Source of the DNA: WHSW01 sp963729075
Lineage (GTDB): Bacteria; Actinomycetota; Thermoleophilia; Solirubrobacterales; 70-9
NCBI GenBank assembly: GCA_963729075.1
Contig: CAVSMU010000005.1
Span: 1-64,000, forward strand
Direction: 5' to 3'
DNA length: 64,000 nucleotides
Numbering within the stretch: position 1 is the stretch's first letter; each line of letters opens with the position of its first letter. Under the pieces are notes generated by a model, which saw nothing but the letters and a program-made list of their open reading frames with translations, made no database searches and was not told the origin of the DNA. Below are positions 58,467 through 64,000 of the stretch, in pieces. The position numbers and the translations under genes were made by a program.

Positions 58467-59547
58467 CTGCGTCTTCCTCCTTGTATGCGTCGATCAGGAT
58501 CGAAGCAACCTCGTCCCTCGAGAACTCGTGGGGCGGCTTCTCGCCCGCCTCGAGCATCTCCCGCACCTTCGTCCCCGAGAGGAACAGATGCGACTCCTGG
58601 GGGTGCGGGCAGGTCTTCGACGAGCCCATCCCCTCGCACTCGTGACACCAGAACGTGTGCTCGAAGAACAGCGGCGTGATCCCGAGCTCCGAGATGTCGA
58701 TGTCGTCGAAGATCCGCTGCGCGTCGTAGGTGCCGTAGTAGTCGCCGACACCGGCGTGGTCGCGGCCGACGATGAAGTGCGTGCAGCCGTAGTTGCGGCG
58801 GATGATCGCGTGCAGGACCGCCTCCCGCGGGCCGGCGTAATGCATCTTCCCCGGGTTGACGCCCAGCATCACGTGATCGGGGTGGTAGTAGTTGTCCATC
58901 AGGACCTCGTAGCAGCGCATCCGCACGTCCGCCGGGATGTCGCCCTTCTTGGTCTCGCCGATCAGCGGGTGGATGTAGAGCCCGTCGCAGATCTCGAGCG
59001 CAGCCTTGGTCAGGTACTCGTGGGCGCGGTGGATCGGGTTGCGGGTCTGGAAGGCGACGATCCGCTTCCAGCCACGATCGGCGAACGCCTGCTTCGACTC
59101 CGCCGGGGTCTGGTAGCGGCGCATGAACGCCTCGTCGTGATCGGGGAGCGCGTCGGCCTCGATCGTGCCGGCCAGACAGCGGCTGCCCTCCTCGCGGATC
59201 GCGGCCACGCCCGGGTGGTCGTTGTCGGTCGTCCGGTAGACCTTCTCGGCCTCCAACTCGACGTCGCGGTCGAAGATCTCTGACACCGTCAGGCGCCCGA
59301 GGTGCTTGCCGTTCGGGGCGCTGAGCTCGATCACGTCGCCCACCTCGCACTCGAGGTCGGTCGCGAGCGTGATCGGGATCGGCCAGATCTCGCCCGAGGT
59401 CAGGCGCATGTTCTCGCAGACGGACTTGTGGTCCTCGGAGCCCAGATACCCGGTCAGTGGCGCGAAGCCGCCGTTGGCGAGCAGCTCGAAGTCCGAGGCC
59501 TGGCGCGCGGTGAGCGTCAGCGCCAGGGCGGTCTCGGCGCTACCCAT
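58459..59547 (-). CDS. sat: Sulfate adenylyltransferase (ATP sulfurylase)
   Basis: A 362-residue enzyme activating sulfate to APS. The nucleotide-binding motifs QTRNPIHRAHEYLTKAALE and GCTHFIVGRDHAGVGDYYG are complete, and a C-terminal zinc site is seen in FWCHECEGMGSSKTCPHPQE. It is the homomeric Sat type, not the CysDN type. Overlaps cysH upstream by 8 bases and cysC downstream by 8, a tight operon. Confidence 0.94.
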   Translation of the reverse strand: MGSAETALALTLTARQASDFELLANGGFAPLTGYLGSEDHKSVCENMRLTSGEIWPIPITLATDLECEVGDVIELSAPNGKHLGRLTVSEIFDRDVELEAEKVYRTTDNDHPGVAAIREEGSRCLAGTIEADALPDHDEAFMRRYQTPAESKQAFADRGWKRIVAFQTRNPIHRAHEYLTKAALEICDGLYIHPLIGETKKGDIPADVRMRCYEVLMDNYYHPDHVMLGVNPGKMHYAGPREAVLHAIIRRNYGCTHFIVGRDHAGVGDYYGTYDAQRIFDDIDISELGITPLFFEHTFWCHECEGMGSSKTCPHPQESHLFLSGTKVREMLEAGEKPPHEFSRDEVASILIDAYKEEDADE

Positions 59548-60280
59548 TGATGCCGCACTCGGTCCGGTCGGTTCCGGCCCAACGGCCGGCTCGGGCGTCG
59601 GTTCCGGCGCCCGGGCGGATGGTGCAGTGGGTGCACCCGATCGAGGGATAGCCCTCGTCGTGAAGGGGGTTGTAAGGCACTTCGTTCTCCCGAATGTGAT
59701 TCCAGACTTGCTCGTCAGTCCAATCCGCCAGCGGATTCAGCTTCCACAGGCCGAAGCGCTTGTCCCAGCCGAACTTGGCCGCGCCGGCCCTGGTCGGGGA
59801 GTCCACTCTGCGGATCCCCGATACCCAGCACTCGGCTTCCGAAAGCGCCGCCCGCATCGGCTCGACCTTGCGAATCCCGCAGCAGGCGTCTGGATGACGG
59901 CGCCAGAGGTTAGCGCCGTGTGCCTTCTCTTGCATTTCGAGCGACATACCCGAGAAACGCTCGAACTCGATTCCGTAGCGTTGCGCCAGCGCGTCCCGGG
60001 TCGCGTAGGTCTCCTCGAAGAGCAGGTCCGTGTCGAGATAGAAGAACCGTGTCGACGGCTCGGCGCGCTGCGCGAGGTCGACGATCACCGAGCTCGTCTT
60101 CTGAAACGAGGTGGCGAAGCGCAGGTGGGGGTGGAAGCGCTCGATGACCCATGCGATGGCCTCGACCGCGCCCAGGGCCTCCACCTCGGCCGCGACCTCG
60201 GCCGGGTCGACGAGCTCGCCGCCGATCGTCGGCGGGCGCGCGTGGCGCCCGTTGCCGTTGCCGTTTCCGTTGCCGTTCAC
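59540..60280 (-). CDS. cysH: Adenylylsulfate (APS) reductase, CysH family
   Basis: A 246-residue thioredoxin-dependent reductase giving sulfite. The substrate P-loop-like region is LRFATSFQKTSSVIVDLAQR. Four cysteines in PDACCGIRKVEP and SIGCTHCTIRPG form the [4Fe-4S] site diagnostic of APS rather than PAPS use, and the catalytic cysteine is in the C-terminal GTDRTECGING. The N-terminus begins with five Asn-Gly pairs from a 6-base tandem repeat, probably disordered. About 75 bases separate it from the sulfite reductase gene. Confidence 0.92.
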   Translation of the reverse strand: MNGNGNGNGNGRHARPPTIGGELVDPAEVAAEVEALGAVEAIAWVIERFHPHLRFATSFQKTSSVIVDLAQRAEPSTRFFYLDTDLLFEETYATRDALAQRYGIEFERFSGMSLEMQEKAHGANLWRRHPDACCGIRKVEPMRAALSEAECWVSGIRRVDSPTRAGAAKFGWDKRFGLWKLNPLADWTDEQVWNHIRENEVPYNPLHDEGYPSIGCTHCTIRPGAGTDARAGRWAGTDRTECGING

Positions 60281-60354
60281 GACGTCGGAATGTCATGGAA
60301 CGGCCGCGGCCTGCGGCCCTGCGGACCTGCGAACTGCGGACTGCGACCGACTCA

Positions 60355-62244
60355 TCAGATCGCGCACTCGCCCTCGCCGCGCTCCACCTTGTAGGGCTCC
60401 GAGCGGTTCCAGTCGATGAACTGGTTCATCGTCTGGAGGTTGAAGTCGGCCGGCATCGCGAGGTCCTTGATCAGGCCCTCGAACTCCTCGGTCCCGACCC
60501 GCTCGGCGAACGCGTTGAAGGTTTCGTCCTCGCTCCGCTCGGCCTCGTAGTGGCGGATCCAGCGCTCGACCGCGTCGGGCACCCGCTTGGCCGGCAGGCG
60601 GACCTTCAGGCGGTGGCCGAAGACCACGTTGCCGCCCTCGAAGTTGCCACCCACGTGGGGGATGTAGGCGGGCATCGTCCGCTCGCCCGCCTTGATCGAG
60701 GCGCCGTAGAAGCCGATCGTGCCGATGTGGTGCTGGCCGCAGCCGTTCGGGCAGCCCGACATCTTGATGTGGATCTGCCTGGTCAGGGGGTCGGTGATCC
60801 CCATCGACTCGATCCGCTCCTGGATCGCGCGGTTGAGCCCCATCGAGCTGGTGATGCCGAGCTTGCAACTGTCGGTGCCCGGGCAGGAGACGACGTCGTC
60901 GATCTCGAGCGCGCCGGAGCCGCCGAGGCCGAGATCGACCAGGCGCTGCCAGACGTCGTACACGGCCTCGTCGCGGACCCAGCGCAGGACGAGGTTCTGC
61001 TGCACCGTGGTCCGGGCGTAGCCGCCGGTGAACTCGCGCATGATCGCCGCGAGCCCGCGCAGCTGCTCCGGGGTGAGATCGCCGCGGGTGACCTTGACGG
61101 TGACTGTGGAGAAGCCGTCCTGGCGCTGCGGCGCGACGTTCACCTCGCGGAAGCGCTCGAACTCGGAGCGATCGCCGTTCGGGCTCGCCCCGGCCGCGTA
61201 CGGGCCGGGGGCGTTCGCCTGCTCGTCATCGGCGAACAGCAGCCGGTCGATCGAGAAGTCGCGCTCGGCGACCCAGTCGCCCTCGAGCTCCTCCTCGACC
61301 ATCTCGCGGAAGGCATCGATCCCGACCTTGTCGACCAGCACCTTGATCCTGGCCCGGGCGCGGTTGACCCGCAGCCACTCCTGGCGGTCGAAGATCCGCA
61401 GGCAGGCCTCGGTGATCTTGAGATAGTCGCCGTTGTCGAGCTCGACGAACTCGTAGAGCGTCGGAGCGATCCGCGGCATGATCGAGGTGCCGCCGCCGAC
61501 CACCATCTCGACCCCGCGGACGCCGTCGCGCTCCTTCGGGATGAAGCCGATGTCGTGGATCCGGGTGATCGCGACGTCCTCGTCGGTCGCCGTGAACGCC
61601 GTCTTGATCTTGCGCGGCATCAGCTGCGTCGTCGGGTGGCGGACGAAGTAGCGCACGTAGGCGCCCGCGTAGGGGGTGATGTCGAACGGCTCCGAGTGCG
61701 CGACGCCGGCGAACGGGTCGCCGGTGACGTTGCGCACCGTGTTGCCGCAGCCCTCGCGCGAGGAGAGGCCGGCCTCGGAGAGCTCGCGGATCAGCTCGGC
61801 CGCGTCGGGGAGCGGGACGTGGTGGATCTGGATGTTCTGGCGGGTGGTGATGTGGCCCTTGCGCAGCGGGGCCCACTTCTCGATCACCGACGCGAACGCC
61901 TCCGCCTGCTCGGGGTTGATGCCGCCCATCGGAAGCTTCACCCGAATCATCTGCACGTCGGGCTGGCGTTGCCCGTACACGCCCTGCTTGAGGCGGAAGC
62001 CGATGAACTCGTTCTCGGCCGTCTGGCCGTCGAGGAACCTGCCCGCCTCGCTGTCGAAGTCGTCGAACTCGCGCTCGAGGATCGGGATCACGTGCCCGGG
62101 CACGTTCTCGTAGACCTCGGGGTTCTCGAGCGACCCCACGGGGCCCTTGCCCCGCTGGCGCTTGCCCGTGTCGACGTCGAGCTTGTGTTCGGTGGCGACC
62201 CGCGCCTCGGCGCTGGTCGCCTCGGGGGCGGCCGTCGGCTCCAT
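60355..62244 (-). CDS. Ferredoxin-type sulfite reductase (nitrite/sulfite reductase family)
   Basis: A 629-residue siroheme enzyme that reduces sulfite to sulfide. It has the two parrot-like domains (TTRQNIQIHHVPLPDAAELI; RTTVQQNLVLRWVRDEAVYD) and the cluster/siroheme cysteines in VVSCPGTDSCKLGITSS and KMSGCPNGCGQHHIGTIGFY. Nitrite reductases share this architecture, but the neighbouring sat, cysC and cysH genes point to sulfite. First gene of the leftward operon. A -10 TAATAT 8 bases before the ATG predicts a leaderless transcript, with a palindrome just upstream. Confidence 0.92.
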   Translation of the reverse strand: MEPTAAPEATSAEARVATEHKLDVDTGKRQRGKGPVGSLENPEVYENVPGHVIPILEREFDDFDSEAGRFLDGQTAENEFIGFRLKQGVYGQRQPDVQMIRVKLPMGGINPEQAEAFASVIEKWAPLRKGHITTRQNIQIHHVPLPDAAELIRELSEAGLSSREGCGNTVRNVTGDPFAGVAHSEPFDITPYAGAYVRYFVRHPTTQLMPRKIKTAFTATDEDVAITRIHDIGFIPKERDGVRGVEMVVGGGTSIMPRIAPTLYEFVELDNGDYLKITEACLRIFDRQEWLRVNRARARIKVLVDKVGIDAFREMVEEELEGDWVAERDFSIDRLLFADDEQANAPGPYAAGASPNGDRSEFERFREVNVAPQRQDGFSTVTVKVTRGDLTPEQLRGLAAIMREFTGGYARTTVQQNLVLRWVRDEAVYDVWQRLVDLGLGGSGALEIDDVVSCPGTDSCKLGITSSMGLNRAIQERIESMGITDPLTRQIHIKMSGCPNGCGQHHIGTIGFYGASIKAGERTMPAYIPHVGGNFEGGNVVFGHRLKVRLPAKRVPDAVERWIRHYEAERSEDETFNAFAERVGTEEFEGLIKDLAMPADFNLQTMNQFIDWNRSEPYKVERGEGECAI

Positions 62245-62252
62245 CGCCGGGC

Positions 62253-62278
62253 ATATTACACAAATCCCGATTGGGATT
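62253..62278 (-). promoter_or_regulatory. Leaderless promoter and palindromic operator of the sulfate-assimilation operon
   Basis: On the leftward strand TAATAT (62258-62253) preceded by T-G-T-G makes a good extended -10; the start of transcription would fall within about 2 bases of the ATG. Immediately upstream, AATCCC-GATT-GGGATT (62263-62278) is a perfect 6-bp dyad in an AT-rich pocket, placed where a repressor would block polymerase. The Rrf2 regulator 7 kb away is the obvious candidate; this is inference. Confidence 0.65.
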
Positions 62279-62349
62279 AGGGTATTTAGAGGGCGACGTC
62301 TAGCGCCGGGCGCTTCGCCCCTTCGGATGCGCGCGCTGCGCGCCGCGGA

Positions 62350-62559
62350 TCAGTCGACGTCGGTGCCCTCGATCACGAACGCGACCCGTACGTGCGCCCG
62401 GTACTCGTCGAGGTTGTCGCCCCGGATGCCGGTCGAGACGATGTCGACGGCCCGTATGTTGCGAAGCGACGACTGGGCCTGGCTCAGGGCCTGCTTGGCG
62501 GCGTCATCGGTCGAGGTCTTCGAGCTCCCGACGAGCTCGATGATCTTCACTACGGCCAC
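62350..62559 (-). CDS. Dodecin family flavin-storage protein
   Basis: A 69-residue protein that forms a hollow 12-mer binding flavins or CoA. The sequence VAVVKIIELVGSSKTSTDDA, the central SSLRNIRAVDIVSTGIRGDN and the end RVAFVIEGTDVD follow dodecins along their whole length. GTG start with GGAGGAGAG just upstream; the frame is open further upstream without homology. A stand-alone gene. Confidence 0.9.
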   Translation of the reverse strand: MAVVKIIELVGSSKTSTDDAAKQALSQAQSSLRNIRAVDIVSTGIRGDNLDEYRAHVRVAFVIEGTDVD

Positions 62560-62620
62560 TCTCTCCTCCTTGCTAGGGGTGCCCCGGACGCGGGGATGCG
62601 GGTGTTCTATCCCGAACCGC

Positions 62621-62875
62621 TCAATGAGGCAAGGGCGAGTGGCCCCATGCATAGCCGCTCACCTGGCGCGCGGCGATCCCCTCCTCGAGCGCCGCCCGCT
62701 GCCAGGGGCTGTGCTCGGTTTCGCCGGGGTCGGGGGTCGGCGCGGTGTCGGCGAGGAACTGTTCGAGCGCGGCGACGATCGCCGCCGCCTCGGTGTCGGA
62801 GGGGCTTCCCGAGACAAGCTCGATCTGCGGGCGCGGCGGTCTGCGCTTGCCGTTGGTGGTGCTCACGGCCGGCAA
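62621..62875 (-). CDS. AccE-like small protein (acyl-CoA carboxylase epsilon type)
   Basis: An 84-residue protein with a Pro/Arg-rich start (NGKRRPPRPQIELVSGSPSD), a helix (TEAAAIVAALEQFLADTAPT) and a tryptophan-containing end (SPWQRAALEEGIAARQ). This pattern, especially the S-P-x-E/D-x-E-x-A-A-I-V-A-A-L helix and a later W, resembles the epsilon subunit of actinobacterial acyl-CoA carboxylases. No carboxylase gene is in the window, so the call is tentative. GTG 62866 is an alternative start. Confidence 0.5.
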   Translation of the reverse strand: MPAVSTTNGKRRPPRPQIELVSGSPSDTEAAAIVAALEQFLADTAPTPDPGETEHSPWQRAALEEGIAARQVSGYAWGHSPLPH

Positions 62876-62919
62876 TCTAGCCGCCAGGACCCCAAGCGGG
62901 CGCCACTAACCTGCTCGCC

Positions 62920-63867
62920 GTGACCGAGATCCCGGTGTTCGACTCCGATGCCGTGCTCGCGGCGGTGCCGGCGACCGCGGCAATCGAGCGCACCCGGATC
63001 GCGTTCGAGCGCCACGCAGCCGGGGACTGGTCGATGCCGGCCAAGGTCTACGTAGACGCGCCGCCAGGCGGCGACTTTCGCGCCATGCCCGCCCGCGGCG
63101 ACGGCCTGGCGACCCTCAAGTGGGTCACCTCCTTCCCGCGAAATCCCGAGCGTGGCCTGCCGGTCGTGACCGGCGCGCTGCTGGTCTCGAGCGCCGAGAC
63201 CGGAGAGCTGCTCGCCCTGCTCGATTGCGCGGCCGTCACCTCACTCCGCACCGGCGCCGCCGCGGCGGTCTCGGCGCAGGTGCTCGCGCGTGAGGACGCT
63301 CGCTCGGTCGGTGTCATCGGGTGCGGCGTCAACGGTGGCTGGGCCGCGCGCTGCCTGGCGAGCGCCGGCTACGGGCCGGGCGTCTGCGCGGACGCCCGGC
63401 CGGCGGCCGCCGAGGCGCTCGCGTCGGAGCTCGGCTGGCAGACGGGCGCGCGCGAGGACGCGGCGGCCCAGGACGTGATCGTGACCGTCACCCCGGCCGA
63501 CGCCCCGGTGATCACCGTCGACGACCTGCGCCACGGCCAGCACCTCGCCGTGCTCGGGGCCGATGCGCACGGCAAGGCCGAGGTCGAGCGGGCGGCGCTC
63601 GCCCGCTGCCGGCTGTTCTGCGACGAGTGGGAGCAGGCGTCGAAGGGGGGCGAGCTCTCGGGCGGCTTCGCCGCCGGGGCGGTCGCGCGCGGCGACGTAA
63701 CGGAGATCGGGGACGTGCTCCTCGGCCGGGCGCCGGGGCGCGGCTCCGCTGAGGAGATCACGCTCTTCGACTCGACCGGGCTCGCGATCCAGGATCTCGC
63801 GATCGCCGCAGCCGTGCTCGACGCCTGGCGCGCGGGCGCCGTCTCGGTTCCAGCTACCTCGCTGTAG
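62920..63867 (+). CDS. Ornithine cyclodeaminase/mu-crystallin family protein
   Basis: A 315-residue NAD(P)-dependent enzyme. The substrate part holds GDFRAMPARGDGLATLKWVT with the family lysine, and CAAVTSLRTGAAAAVSAQVL; the Rossmann part starts VGVIGCGVNGGWAARCLASA and ends with ITLFDSTGLAIQDLAIAAAV. Members include ornithine cyclodeaminase, alanine dehydrogenase and ketimine reductase, and the substrate is open; a link to the polyamine genes at the other end of the window is too distant to claim. GTG start, TAACCT ending 7 bases upstream: leaderless. Confidence 0.85.
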   Translation: MTEIPVFDSDAVLAAVPATAAIERTRIAFERHAAGDWSMPAKVYVDAPPGGDFRAMPARGDGLATLKWVTSFPRNPERGLPVVTGALLVSSAETGELLALLDCAAVTSLRTGAAAAVSAQVLAREDARSVGVIGCGVNGGWAARCLASAGYGPGVCADARPAAAEALASELGWQTGAREDAAAQDVIVTVTPADAPVITVDDLRHGQHLAVLGADAHGKAEVERAALARCRLFCDEWEQASKGGELSGGFAAGAVARGDVTEIGDVLLGRAPGRGSAEEITLFDSTGLAIQDLAIAAAVLDAWRAGAVSVPATSL

Positions 63868-63871
63868 CGCC

Positions 63872-64000
63872 CTACTGGCGCGGCGGCGGCACCCGGGGAT
63901 CGCGCGGCGGCGGCTCGGGATCGCCGGGCTCGGTCGGCATCGTCCGCGTTTCCGCCCGCGGGTCGGCCCCGGCGCGGCTGCGCTCGCGGCCGCCGACCAC
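63872..64000 (-). CDS. C-terminal end of an unidentified protein, cut by the window edge
   Basis: The last 42 codons of a leftward gene: a basic-to-acidic, proline-rich tail (TEPGDPEPPPRDPRVPPPRQ) ending at TAG 63874-63872, convergent with the cyclodeaminase-like gene 4 bases away. The reading frame, composition and tight convergent spacing support a real coding end, but no family can be named. Confidence 0.5.
   Translation of the reverse strand: MVGGRERSRAGADPRAETRTMPTEPGDPEPPPRDPRVPPPRQ

Noticed and set aside
1..64000. tRNA, rRNA, CRISPR arrays, insertion sequences and prophage genes
   Set aside because: Intergenic regions were read for tRNA-like TTCGANTC arms, regular spaced repeats, transposase motifs and phage structural genes; none were seen.

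Overview
The window is high-GC DNA (about 70% by eye) with dense, short-spaced genes on both strands. It looks like an actinobacterium of the Thermoleophilia/Solirubrobacterales type. Reasons: an E2-E1 fused 2-oxoglutarate dehydrogenase, a UbiA-type decaprenyl-phosphate phosphoribosyltransferase, an AccE-like small protein, a c-di-AMP riboswitch ahead of an NlpC/P60 gene, many GTG/TTG starts and many apparently leaderless genes. The assignment is inference; no rRNA or phylogenetic marker is present.

Layout. 1-14 kb: three polyamine-transport loci. A potDBCA operon ends in a flavin amine oxidase; a lone potD pairs with a nitrilase-family amidase and is divergent from a TetR regulator across a 31-bp palindrome; a leftward potA-D-B-C operon runs into an oxidoreductase remnant. 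Almost all genes here carry single-base frameshifts, most likely uncorrected sequencing indels. 14-16 kb: AzlCD exporter and a secreted NlpC/P60 protein under a c-di-AMP riboswitch. 16-27 kb: two tandem SDRs, aconitase, a promoter-hairpin-terminator region that looks like a structured ncRNA, an AbiEi/DUF559 protein and the giant 2-oxoglutarate dehydrogenase. 27-41 kb: photolyase, reductases, lipid/acyl-CoA oxidation genes, a cell-wall prenyltransferase and a secreted M28 peptidase. 41-50 kb: citrate synthase, a second AbiEi/DUF559 protein, PfkB kinase, quinone oxidoreductase, DEAD-box helicase, transporters. 50-54 kb: HAD, APH-type kinase and acyl-CoA dehydrogenase genes, the three parts that are fused in human ACAD10. 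54-62 kb: sulfate assimilation (TauE/SafE, cysteine-free Rrf2 regulator, PHP phosphatase, cysC, sat, cysH, sulfite reductase), interrupted by a membrane adenylate cyclase. 62-64 kb: dodecin, AccE-like protein, ornithine cyclodeaminase-like protein and a cut-off gene.

How the genes fit together. Three TCA-cycle enzymes (citrate synthase, aconitase, 2-oxoglutarate dehydrogenase) are scattered within 25 kb. Aconitase and 2-oxoglutarate dehydrogenase carry the same 89-bp palindromic element, inserted in frame and in the same reading frame, so both proteins contain the same extra peptide. This is the most unusual signal here and resembles a Rickettsia-type protein-coding palindromic element. Other notable signals are the unassigned structured RNA after aconitase, compact divergent leaderless promoters (including two genes whose start codons share one CATG), and convergent gene pairs whose stops share one CTAG.
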